From positions 3,720,001 to 3,784,000 of the forward strand of contig NZ_CP010054.1 of assembly GCF_000801315.1 (NCBI RefSeq): 64,000 nt of DNA, written 5' to 3'. Shown here one piece after another: positions 1 through 7,692 of the stretch (the first letter of the stretch is position 1; each line of letters starts with the position of its first letter). The notes beneath the pieces were generated by a model. It was given only the letters and a program-made list of their open reading frames with translations. It had not been told where the DNA came from and did no database searches. The DNA is from Hymenobacter sp. DG25B (GTDB taxonomy: Bacteria > Bacteroidota > Bacteroidia > Cytophagales > Hymenobacteraceae). The position numbers and the translations under genes are program-made.

Positions 1-638
1 GCAATGCCCAAGTAGTTGCTGGTGTGGTAGGTGGCATCGGTAGCAGTACCCTCGGTGGTATAGCTCTGGCCGGTGCCGGTCAGGTCGGTTTCCAGGGTCC
101 AGGTATCATTGGCGGCGCGGGTTACCCGCACGCGCACCACGTTGTTGTTGCTGGAGTTCAGGGACTGGTCGCGGCCGTTTATCACGTAGGCCGCGCTGGT
201 GGAGGCATCTTTGCGAAACAGGCTTATTTCATCGGGCGTGCCGCCCAGGCGCACATAGTAGCCGTGGTTGGTGGTGGCCCGCAGGTCGTTTTGGTCGGAG
301 AGCAGCCACACATCGGCCAGGTTCCCGCTGCTGGTGGCCAGCTTCAGGTTGGCGTAGAACTCCCACGTAGTGCCGGAGACAGCCAGGCTGGGCGTGACCA
401 GCTGCAGGCTGGTGCCCGTTACGGCGGGGCCGTTGCTTTGCAGCTGCAGCGCGGTGTTTACTTCAAAGCTGGCAACGTCTCCCGTCCAGGCAGGATTTTC
501 GACGAAATTTCCATCGGTGAAAGACTCACTTAACTGTGCCTGGGCTGGAACAGCGCCTGCTATAAGAAAAAGAAGAAGGCCGGCAAGGAGAGAAAGATGC
601 GCAAAACGGGGCGCCAACGCGGAGGAAACGTGGTTCAC
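1..638 (-). CDS. Secreted surface protein, N-terminal part (cut by window edge)
   Basis: Reading leftwards from a GTG at 638, the frame stays open to the window edge (about 212 codons). It begins with a signal peptide: a short N-terminus, a Leu-rich core (LLAGLLLFLIAGAV) and a PAQAQ cleavage region. The mature part starts LSESFTDGNF and continues as a beta-rich domain with alternating polar and hydrophobic residues (WEFYANLKLATSS, NHGYYVRLGGTPDEISLF). This resembles the concanavalin/laminin-G-like domain that opens many large Bacteroidota surface proteins, often ones with lamin-tail or T9SS C-terminal domains; that family link is from memory and the C-terminus is outside the window. No ATG lies in this frame near the signal peptide, so GTG is chosen. 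It is divergent from asd. Confidence 0.72.
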   Translation of the reverse strand, partial: MNHVSSALAPRFAHLSLLAGLLLFLIAGAVPAQAQLSESFTDGNFVENPAWTGDVASFEVNTALQLQSNGPAVTGTSLQLVTPSLAVSGTTWEFYANLKLATSSGNLADVWLLSDQNDLRATTNHGYYVRLGGTPDEISLFRKDASTSAAYVINGRDQSLNSSNNNVVRVRVTRAANDTWTLETDLTGTGQSYTTEGTATDATYHTSNYLGI

Positions 639-773
639 GAGGGAAACTGACAAAAAAGAAAGGGGCAACCCGGCCGGGCACATGCCGGATCATGCATCTA
701 AGTAACTGGCTTTTCCCGACATTTGCCACGTTTTGGGCTTTGCCCGAAGCTTCATTTTTTGCTGCACGATTTT

Positions 774-1769
774 ATGAAAGTCGCAATTGTAGGTGCCACC
801 GGCCTGGTTGGGGGCGAAATGCTGAAAGTGCTGGCCGAACGCCGGTTTCCCGTTACCGAGCTACTGCCCGTTGCCTCGGAAAAATCAGTGGGTCAGGAAA
901 TCGAATTTCAGGGCCGGAAATTCAAAGTAGTGAGCATGGACGACGCCATTGCGGCCCGGCCGGACGTAGCCATTTTCTCGGCGGGCGGCTCCGTGTCCAA
1001 AGAGCAGGCGCCCCGGTTTGCGGCAGTGGGCACCGTGGTAATTGACAACTCCTCGGCCTGGCGCATGGACCCCACCAAAAAACTGGTAGTGCCCGAAATC
1101 AACGCCAAAGCCCTCACCCCCGAAGATAAAATCATTGCCAACCCCAACTGCTCCACCATTCAGATGGTGCTGGCCCTGCACACCCTGCACGATGCCTACC
1201 GCATCCGGCGCATTGTGGTAAGCACCTACCAGAGCGTGACGGGCACCGGAAAAAAAGCCGTGGACCAGCTTATGCAGGAGCGCGCCGGCACTGAGGTAAC
1301 CAACCCCGCTTATCCGCACCGCATCGACCTGAACGTGCTGCCCCACATTGATGTATTCGAGGACAACGGCTACACCAAGGAGGAGATGAAGATGGTGAAG
1401 GAAACCAAGAAAATCATGGGCGACGACTCCATTCAGGTAACGGCCACCACCGTGCGCATCCCCGTAATGGGTGGCCACTCAGAGTCTGTGAACGTGGAGT
1501 TTGAGCAGGAATTCGAACTGGCCGACGTCTATAAAATCCTGGCCAAAACCGAAGGCGTGGAAGTAGTAGATGACCCAGCGCAGAACCGCTACCCCATGCC
1601 CAAAGATGCTCACGGCAAAGATGCCGTGCTGGTAGGCCGCATCCGCCGCGACGAGTCCCAACCCCGCACCCTGAACCTGTGGGTAGTGGCTGATAACCTG
1701 CGGAAAGGTGCCGCTACCAATGCCGTGCAGATAGCGGAGAAAATGCTGAAAATGGGGCTACTGAAGTAG
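774..1769 (+). CDS. asd: Aspartate-semialdehyde dehydrogenase
   Basis: Converts aspartyl phosphate to aspartate semialdehyde with NADPH, the branch point to lysine, threonine and methionine. The 331-residue protein opens with the Rossmann loop GATGLVGGEML; the catalytic cysteine is in NPNCSTIQ near residue 128 and the active-site histidine in GGHSESVNVEF near residue 225. The frame is open further upstream, but the family starts at MKVAIVGATG, so the ATG at 774 is used. It supplies the same pathway as hom, metX and metY 16 kb away but is a separate transcription unit, closed by a hairpin terminator that includes its own stop codon. Confidence 0.97.
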   Translation: MKVAIVGATGLVGGEMLKVLAERRFPVTELLPVASEKSVGQEIEFQGRKFKVVSMDDAIAARPDVAIFSAGGSVSKEQAPRFAAVGTVVIDNSSAWRMDPTKKLVVPEINAKALTPEDKIIANPNCSTIQMVLALHTLHDAYRIRRIVVSTYQSVTGTGKKAVDQLMQERAGTEVTNPAYPHRIDLNVLPHIDVFEDNGYTKEEMKMVKETKKIMGDDSIQVTATTVRIPVMGGHSESVNVEFEQEFELADVYKILAKTEGVEVVDDPAQNRYPMPKDAHGKDAVLVGRIRRDESQPRTLNLWVVADNLRKGAATNAVQIAEKMLKMGLLK

Positions 1770-1783
1770 CCCCATTTTTTTAT
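1751..1783 (+). terminator. Rho-independent terminator of asd
   Basis: Perfect 10-bp stem (AATGGGGCTA / TAGCCCCATT) with loop CTGAAG, followed by a T tract. The asd stop codon TAG is part of the 3' arm. Confidence 0.9.
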
Positions 1784-1808
1784 TTAAATAACTATTGCCG
1801 TCTTTACT

Positions 1809-2300
1809 ATGCTACGTGGATTCCGGGCGCTACTATGGAGCGCCGTTATTCTTGCAAGTTCGTCCCAGCTGCAAGCTCAAAGTCAGAATGGCCCTGATGG
1901 GAATGCAGTGTATACGTATGTTGAGCAGATGCCCGTATTTCCCGGCGGGCAACAGGCTTTATTTCAGACCCTGGGCCAGACGTTAGTTTACCCCACAGAG
2001 GCCTTGCGGCAGCGTGTAGCAGGAACTGTATTTGTTACTTTTGTAGTGGCCACTACTGGTATGCCGTCGAACATTAAAGTTAACAAGGCCAATAACCCTT
2101 TGCTTGATGCGGAAGCGGTAAGAGCCGTGAGTAGCCTACCGGCTTTTATTCCGGGCAAGCAAGTGGGCCGCCCCGTTCCGGTTGCTTTCACTATCCCCAT
2201 TCGTTTTGTGCTGCCACCTAATCTGGATCAGATTTTGGCGTACCGGGATAGTGTAGAGAGTGCCCAAAAGCAAGTTCCTTTAGTGCCAGGCAATAAGTAA
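1809..2300 (+). CDS. Secreted TonB C-terminal domain protein
   Basis: 163 residues with a signal peptide (MLRGFRALLWSAVILASSSQLQAQ) and a single TonB C-terminal-like domain at about residues 45-140: FPGGQQALFQTLGQTLVYP, then RVAGTVFVTFVV and PVAFTIPIRFVL. In Bacteroidota such domains occur both in true TonB energy transducers and in stand-alone periplasmic proteins. There is no N-terminal membrane anchor plus Pro-rich spacer, so coupling to ExbB/ExbD is doubtful. It lies alone between asd and a convergent hydrolase. The function is unknown beyond the domain. Confidence 0.8.
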   Translation: MLRGFRALLWSAVILASSSQLQAQSQNGPDGNAVYTYVEQMPVFPGGQQALFQTLGQTLVYPTEALRQRVAGTVFVTFVVATTGMPSNIKVNKANNPLLDAEAVRAVSSLPAFIPGKQVGRPVPVAFTIPIRFVLPPNLDQILAYRDSVESAQKQVPLVPGNK

Positions 2301-2337
2301 AAATCTGTTCCCTGAGCTCAGAGTTGCTGGGTATGAA

Positions 2338-3093
2338 TCAACTAAACACACCGCCCGCAAAATCCACTACCGCCCGGCAGGTCACTTCGGGTTCTTCAAA
2401 GTAGCCCAGGTGGCCTACATTACTAAGCAGTAGTGCATGGCTTTGGGCGGGCAGCGCCAGTTGCGGCAGAATACTCTCTACCGATACGGCCACGTCCTCT
2501 TTTCCTACAATAAACAGCACCGGGAACCGGGCATTGCGCAGCACGTGCGTCCGGTCGGGCCGGTCCCGCATGGCTTGCAGGGCGCCTAGTACGGTTTCCT
2601 GCGGAGTGGCTTTGCCGATATCCTCCAGAAACTCGCGGCGCTCCAGCAGCCGTTCCCGGTTCACGGGCGCAAACAGCGGCCGGATAAAGGACTCCATAAA
2701 TTTCTCCACCCCATTGCGGCGCACAAAGTCCATGTTCTTGTTGCGGTTAGCTTTCTTCTCGTCCGGGTCGGGCAGGGCGGTGGAGTGGAACAGCACCAAA
2801 CCGGCTACCATTTCCGGGTAGCGCTCAGCAAAGGCCAGCGCCACGTAGCCGCCCATGCTGTGGCACACCAGCAGGGCTTTCTCCACATTTTTCTGGCGCA
2901 GCTGCTCCGCCACATAGCGGGCCTGCGCTTCCATGGAATAGTCCCGAATATCGTGCACGTTAGTGCCGTGGCCCAGCAGGTTCAGGGTGAGCAAACGATA
3001 CTCGTCCGGAAAGCCGCGGGTAAAGTCCGTCCAGACCTCGCGCGATTCGCCGAAGCCGTGGAGGAAGAGCAACGTGGGATGTAAATCAGACAT
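2338..3093 (-). CDS. Alpha/beta hydrolase
   Basis: 251-residue cytoplasmic alpha/beta-hydrolase-fold protein. Visible landmarks are the oxyanion-loop HGFGESREVW near residue 13, the nucleophile elbow CHSMGG near residue 80, a likely acid in IVGKEDVAVS and the catalytic histidine in NVGHLGYFEEP near the C-terminus. It has no signal peptide. The substrate cannot be told from the sequence; relatives include esterases and haloperoxidase-like enzymes. It converges with the TonB-domain gene and is transcribed in the same direction as the large surface-protein gene downstream of it. Confidence 0.88.
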   Translation of the reverse strand: MSDLHPTLLFLHGFGESREVWTDFTRGFPDEYRLLTLNLLGHGTNVHDIRDYSMEAQARYVAEQLRQKNVEKALLVCHSMGGYVALAFAERYPEMVAGLVLFHSTALPDPDEKKANRNKNMDFVRRNGVEKFMESFIRPLFAPVNRERLLERREFLEDIGKATPQETVLGALQAMRDRPDRTHVLRNARFPVLFIVGKEDVAVSVESILPQLALPAQSHALLLSNVGHLGYFEEPEVTCRAVVDFAGGVFS

Positions 3094-3174
3094 GTACTGC
3101 TGGCCTTGTAGTAATAATAGTGGAAGCCAAAAGTAGGCAATCTAGGGAGACCGTAATGGTGGGTTTCCGCAAAC

Positions 3175-3208
3175 AAAAAAACCAGGACCTTACTGGCCCT
3201 GGCTTTTA
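3175..3208 (-). terminator. Terminator of the 1322-aa surface-protein gene
   Basis: On the minus strand CCAGGGCC and GGTCCTGG pair (8 bp with one G-T) around a 5-base loop, followed by seven T residues. It lies directly downstream of the stop at 3233. Confidence 0.85.
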
Positions 3209-3232
3209 TTCTGGCTTAGATAAGGCGCTGGT

Positions 3233-6200
3233 TTAGCGGTGGCTCATCTTCACTACTTTTTGCTGATTCCCCTGGCGGATGGTCAGGTAGTACACGCCTA
3301 CTGGCCAGCTGGTGGCCTGCGGTAGCTTCAGCTCCTGCTCACCGGCCGCGTTGTAGGTCATGGTTTTCTGCAGCAGGCGCTGCCCCAGTACATCATGCAC
3401 GGTGATGGACACCGGGCCCGCACCCAGGGTGTTGAACTGCACCGTTACCGTATTCTCGTACGGGTTCGGGAACACACCGGCCTGGAAGGTATGCGCTGCT
3501 GCAGGAACCTGCACGGAACGCACAACCGAGGTGGCAGATTTCTTATCCAGATCAACTTGGCGCAAGCGGTAGAAGACAGTACCCACCGTAGCTTGGGTTA
3601 GCGTCATGTCATCATACTTATAGTCCGTGCGGGTAGTTGCTGTACCAGCGCCGGTCACCTGACCTACAACTTTAAAAGTGCGGCCGCCATCCAGGCTGCG
3701 CTCTACATCAAAGTAGGCACTGTTCCGCTCAGAAGCCGTAGCCCAGTTGAGGGTGGGGTGTTTACCTGTCCAGGTAGCCGTGAAGCTCGTCAACTCAACT
3801 GGCAGAGGCGCCGATACAGTTACCGTTACTTGCTGTGTGTTGAGGCAGCCGGAAGCACTAGTGCCCGTTACGGTGTAGGTAGTTGTAGCGGTGGGGCTAG
3901 CATTTACAGTAGCGCCCGTTGTAACGTCCAACCCATCTGCCGGCGACCAGGAGTAGGAAGCAGCACCACTAGCTGTAAGAGTAGTAGATGACCCTTTATT
4001 GATAGTAGCATCCGCAGGCGTTACCTCAATAGCAGGCTTGGGATTTACGGTTACTGTTACGGTAAAGGTGCTCTGGCAGCCGTTGGCATTGGTACCCGTA
4101 ACCGTATAGTCCGTTGTGGTAGTGGGTGAAGCAATTACTGTGGCACCCGTCGTTGTGTTCAGGCCCGCAGCCGGCGACCAAGTGTAGGAAGTAGCTGGGT
4201 TAGCACCTGTGCTAGAAGCCGTAAGGGTATTAGAGTTACCCTCACATATGGAGGCTGAAGCTGGAGTTGCCGATACTACCGGCAAGGAATTCACAGTAAT
4301 TGTGATTACCCGAGGATTAGTTTGATTACATCCGAAGCTGCTGATTCCCACTACCTCATATTGCGTAGTGGCGCTTGGGGTCACGGTCAACGAAGCAGAG
4401 GTTTCTCCAGTTAATGTAGTAAAGGCACCTGTAGTCCCCAGTCTGCTACGCCACCGGTAACTAGACACGTCTGTGCCAGTGGTAGTGAGTGTAATCTGCG
4501 TTCCACTGCAAACAGGTGAACCAGGATTTGAGGTGATGGCCGTAATCGTGGGCAGTGGGTTCACCGTCACTGTTACTGTAGCCGTGCTTGTGCAGCCGTT
4601 GGCGTTTGTGCCAGTTACCGTATAGGTATAGTCGCCAGGCGTAGTAGAATTAAATACGGGGTTGGCAATGGTCGCATCACTGAGGTTCGTGGCCGGTAAC
4701 CAGCTGTAGGTGGTAGCACCGCTAGCCGTTAGCTGGCGATTTACGCCTGCACAAACAGAGGGCGAAGCTGGTGATATTATGATAGTGGGCAGCGGGTTGA
4801 CGGTTACCGTAACGCTGGTCGTGCTGCTGCAACCGCTGGCACTGGTACCCGTCACCGTGTAGGTAGTGGTGGTGGTCGGGTTAGCTGTTACCGTGGCGCC
4901 CGTCGCGGCGCTCAGGCCCGTGGTCGGCGACCAAGTGTAGGTGGAAGCGCCGCTGGCCGTCAGACTCGTCGAGCTACCCGCACAAATGGCCGGGGCAGCA
5001 GGCGTCACCACAACCGTGGGCAGTGGATTGACGGTTACCGTAACGGTAGTCGTGTTGGTGCAACCGCTGGCACTGGTACCCGTCACCGTGTAGGTAGTGG
5101 TGGTGGTCGGGTTAGCCGTTACCGTGGCGCCCGTCGCGGCGCTCAGGCCCGTGGTCGGCGACCAAGTGTAGGTGGAAGCGCCGCTGGCCGTCAGGCTCGT
5201 CGAGCTACCCGCACAAATGGCCGGGGCAGCAGGCGTCACCACAACTGTAGGCAGTGGATTCACCGTAATGGTGAGTGTTCGGACTGCACTATTAGCACAG
5301 CCAAAGCTGCTGAGTCCCACAACTTGGTATTGGGTGCTCTCACCTGGAGTAACCGTCAGCGAAGCAGAGGTCTCCCCGGTTATAATGAAATAGCTACCAG
5401 TGCTACCTGCAGGACGTGAGCTCCAGCGATACCCAGAAACATTAGTACCAGTGGTAGTGAGGGTAACTTCTGTGCCAAGGCAAATAGGCGAAGCCGGATT
5501 AGACGTAATGGCCGTAATAGTGGGCAGCGGATTCACCGTCACATCAACCGTACGCTGGGTGGAAGAGCAGTTAGTATTGCTGGCTACCACCCCATAAGTA
5601 TAGATGGTCTGGCTGGTAACCGAAGGAGCGGTGGTGCTATACGTGTTGGTCGTGGTCGTAGCCAGCGTGGTGGTCGTGCCGTTAAGCGTACGCGTCCAGG
5701 TGTAGTTGGCCGCGTTGCTGGCCGTGGCCGTCAGCGTCACAGTGTTGCCCGAGCAAATCGGACTGGGTGTGCCCGTCAGGGCCGACACTACCGGTGTTGG
5801 ATTTACCGTAACGGTAACCTGCTTAGTAGCCGTACCGCAAGAGGAACTAGTCGCGGTGACAGTATATGTTGTAGTAACTGTAGGATTAGCCGTTACAGTT
5901 GCGCCAGTGGGTGTGTTCAGGCCTGTTGCAGGAGACCAGCTGTAGGTAATAGTACCGACCGTAATATTGCTACTGGCAACTAAAGAGGTGGAACCACCAG
6001 AGCAGATAGTGGCCGAGGCCGGAGTAACGGTAACGGCTAGTGGGGCCACCGTAACGGTAACCGTTTTTGTAGCACTGCTGCCACAAGTTGAGTTAGTAGC
6101 AGTTACGGTATAGGTGGTGGTAGTGGTGGGGTTAGCGGTAACAGTAGCACCAGTAGCGCCACTGAGGCCAGTACTGGGCGACCAAGAGTAGGTTGTAGTA

Positions 6201-7201
6201 CCAGAAGTAATATTAGTGCTGGCCGTAAGCGAAGTAGAGCTACCCGCGCAAATAACAGGAGCAGCTGGCGTAATCGTAATAATGGGCGTAGCTACTGTTA
6301 TAGGAACTGCTACCGTTTGTCCTGAGCAGCCTGATGAGTTTGAGGCTGTTATGGTGTATGCGGTATTGGCCGTTGGTGCTACTGTGAAAACCCCTGTAGT
6401 GTTCGTAGTAGTAGTAGTATTTACGTTGTTGGTTATCGTATACGAAGTACCAGGGATATTGGAAGTAGCGGTTAGCGTGGTAGAAGCGCCTGAGCAGATT
6501 GTGGCCGCTGTAGGGGTTACAGCTAAAGTAGGCACCGTTACCGTAATGCTCTGTGTAGCATTACCGCAGCCAGTGGTGGCAGCACTAACTGTGTAAACGG
6601 TAGTAGCAGTTACCGTCCTCGTGAGGGTGCTCCCGGTTGCGCCAGCAATAGTGGTAGTAACACCATTTACTGTTTGCGTCCAAGTATATCCAGTAGTTGA
6701 TGTAGCCCCATTAGCCGTCAGATTTACCGTACCATTTGCACAAACTACCAAAGAGCTGGCAGTTAATGATAAGGTAGGAGCTAATGTGAATGTGATATTG
6801 GAGCTCTTCGTGTTATTACAATTAATAACACTATTGATTGTATAGTTAGTTTGAGAAGTCGCAGCTACTGTAAACGTATAGGACGTATTAGCATTCACTT
6901 CTGCATCCGTGAAATAGCGACTGCCCAATACAGCCCCATCAGACTGACGGATCAGCGAAACAGTACTTTCAGATTCCGGTGTAACCGTAATAGTGGTCGT
7001 ACCTGAACCATTAGGACAATAAGTAGCGGTTACTGCACCGGAACCGTTATTAATATCTGTAAAAGCAGTACCGGTTCCGGATGGATAAACCAGTCTGTAC
7101 TGTCCTGAACAACCGGCCCACGTTGGTAAAGACCAAGCCACAGTTGGCAGAAGGAAGAAGAACAGCGCGAAACTGCCCAGCAATTTGTACAATGTCCTCA
7201 T
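3233..7201 (-). CDS. Giant Ig-like-repeat surface protein, T9SS type A
   Basis: 1322 residues. Signal peptide at 1-24 (LLGSFALFFFLLPTVAWS), then a unique N-terminal domain (about 25-135; CSGQYRLVYPSGTGT, YCPNGSGTTTITVTPES) shared with the two downstream paralogues. Residues about 135-1130 are some twelve Thr/Ser-rich beta modules of 75-85 residues built on the pattern P-x-I-C-x-G-x-x-x-x-L-T-A ... Y-T-W-S-P ... G-A-T-V ... T-Y-T-V-T-G-T ... G-C, with a Cys near each end that could form one disulfide per module. A conserved block beginning PVELTSFTATW follows near 1137, then a T9SS type A sorting domain (VFPNPYENTVTVQ ... GVYYLTIRQGNQQKVVKM). Expected at the cell surface via SprA. An adhesin or matrix role is inferred; no enzyme domain is seen. 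Confidence 0.9.
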   Translation of the reverse strand: MRTLYKLLGSFALFFFLLPTVAWSLPTWAGCSGQYRLVYPSGTGTAFTDINNGSGAVTATYCPNGSGTTTITVTPESESTVSLIRQSDGAVLGSRYFTDAEVNANTSYTFTVAATSQTNYTINSVINCNNTKSSNITFTLAPTLSLTASSLVVCANGTVNLTANGATSTTGYTWTQTVNGVTTTIAGATGSTLTRTVTATTVYTVSAATTGCGNATQSITVTVPTLAVTPTAATICSGASTTLTATSNIPGTSYTITNNVNTTTTTNTTGVFTVAPTANTAYTITASNSSGCSGQTVAVPITVATPIITITPAAPVICAGSSTSLTASTNITSGTTTYSWSPSTGLSGATGATVTANPTTTTTYTVTATNSTCGSSATKTVTVTVAPLAVTVTPASATICSGGSTSLVASSNITVGTITYSWSPATGLNTPTGATVTANPTVTTTYTVTATSSSCGTATKQVTVTVNPTPVVSALTGTPSPICSGNTVTLTATASNAANYTWTRTLNGTTTTLATTTTNTYSTTAPSVTSQTIYTYGVVASNTNCSSTQRTVDVTVNPLPTITAITSNPASPICLGTEVTLTTTGTNVSGYRWSSRPAGSTGSYFIITGETSASLTVTPGESTQYQVVGLSSFGCANSAVRTLTITVNPLPTVVVTPAAPAICAGSSTSLTASGASTYTWSPTTGLSAATGATVTANPTTTTTYTVTGTSASGCTNTTTVTVTVNPLPTVVVTPAAPAICAGSSTSLTASGASTYTWSPTTGLSAATGATVTANPTTTTTYTVTGTSASGCSSTTSVTVTVNPLPTIIISPASPSVCAGVNRQLTASGATTYSWLPATNLSDATIANPVFNSTTPGDYTYTVTGTNANGCTSTATVTVTVNPLPTITAITSNPGSPVCSGTQITLTTTGTDVSSYRWRSRLGTTGAFTTLTGETSASLTVTPSATTQYEVVGISSFGCNQTNPRVITITVNSLPVVSATPASASICEGNSNTLTASSTGANPATSYTWSPAAGLNTTTGATVIASPTTTTDYTVTGTNANGCQSTFTVTVTVNPKPAIEVTPADATINKGSSTTLTASGAASYSWSPADGLDVTTGATVNASPTATTTYTVTGTSASGCLNTQQVTVTVSAPLPVELTSFTATWTGKHPTLNWATASERNSAYFDVERSLDGGRTFKVVGQVTGAGTATTRTDYKYDDMTLTQATVGTVFYRLRQVDLDKKSATSVVRSVQVPAAAHTFQAGVFPNPYENTVTVQFNTLGAGPVSITVHDVLGQRLLQKTMTYNAAGEQELKLPQATSWPVGVYYLTIRQGNQQKVVKMSHR
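4799..5260 (-). repeat. Near-identical tandem copies of one 77-residue module
   Basis: Two adjacent 231-bp units (5260-5030 and 5029-4799) inside the 1322-aa gene differ at only about eight positions by eye, while the other modules of the gene have diverged much more. Each unit encodes one module, from NPLPTVVVTPAAP to TSVTVTV or TTVTVTV. This points to recent duplication or gene conversion. Confidence 0.9.
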
Positions 7202-7244
7202 ATACAGGAACCCTTAGTTTGTGAATAACACCTTAATCAACACT

Positions 7245-7252
7245 CAAAGGTA
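7245..7252 (-). promoter_or_regulatory. Bacteroidota -7 box for the 1322-aa gene
   Basis: TACCTTTG on the minus strand, matching TAnnTTTG, 43 bases before the ATG at 7201. No clear -33 TTTG is seen upstream. Confidence 0.6.
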
Positions 7253-7633
7253 CTACGAAACCCTGAAATATATATTAAAATATTATTATTCAATTAACAT
7301 ATCAGGGGCTTTATTGATAATGTCATATTGGAATTTTTATATATAATTATTATTAAAACATTATTTTATATAATTATTTTAAATATAAAAACAACCAAAA
7401 ATGTAACTTTTTATAACCCTTAATCGTATGCAGCCGCTGTACTTAAGGCTTACGTGGTTTTAGATAAGCTGGAAATAGGACTGTTTATCCACGGAAAAAG
7501 GAAGCTATACAGTTGTATGGCAAACAGTAAATAAAGGAATTGTCCTATCAAATTAGCTTACGAATACAAGGTAGAGTTACAAATAAGGCCTGTAGCCCGG
7601 CGGTACTGACCCTGAATTAAGCTAGCTAAAACC
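7253..7633. other. Gene-free, strongly AT-rich intergenic stretch
   Basis: Positions about 7260-7420 are almost pure A/T with runs such as TATATAATTATTATT, against a GC-rich background; 7430-7630 returns to mixed composition. No credible gene is present. It lies upstream of the 1322-aa gene and downstream of the terminator of the 735-aa paralogue, so it is probably promoter-proximal DNA that may bind regulators. Confidence 0.7.
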
Positions 7634-7664
7634 AAAAAAGACCAGGCCCCTGACGGACCTGGTC
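7634..7664 (-). terminator. Terminator of the 735-aa surface-protein gene
   Basis: GACCAGG / CCTGGTC stem with an 11-base loop, followed by a T tract on the minus strand, just after the stop at 7693. Confidence 0.85.
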
Positions 7665-7692
7665 TTTCCATTGACCATAATAAGCTGGCTTA

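Noticed and set aside
24..533. Plus-strand frame at the left edge
   Set aside because: It is the shadow of the minus-strand secreted-protein gene, which has a proper signal peptide; the plus-strand product is a Gly/Val/Ala-rich sequence without domains.
3900..6800. Regularly spaced repeats that could suggest a CRISPR array
   Set aside because: The repeats are 225-255 bases, degenerate and in frame with a protein; they encode Ig-like modules, with no short direct repeats and unique spacers.
6216..6845. Plus-strand frames across the Ig-like repeats
   Set aside because: Produced by the repetitive Thr/Val codons of the minus-strand gene; low-complexity Val/Ala products with no start signals.
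7260..7500. AT-rich stretch with TTATCCACG nearby as a replication origin
   Set aside because: Only a single DnaA-box-like site with one mismatch is present and neither dnaA nor dnaN is near; similar AT-rich gaps occur upstream of the two paralogues.
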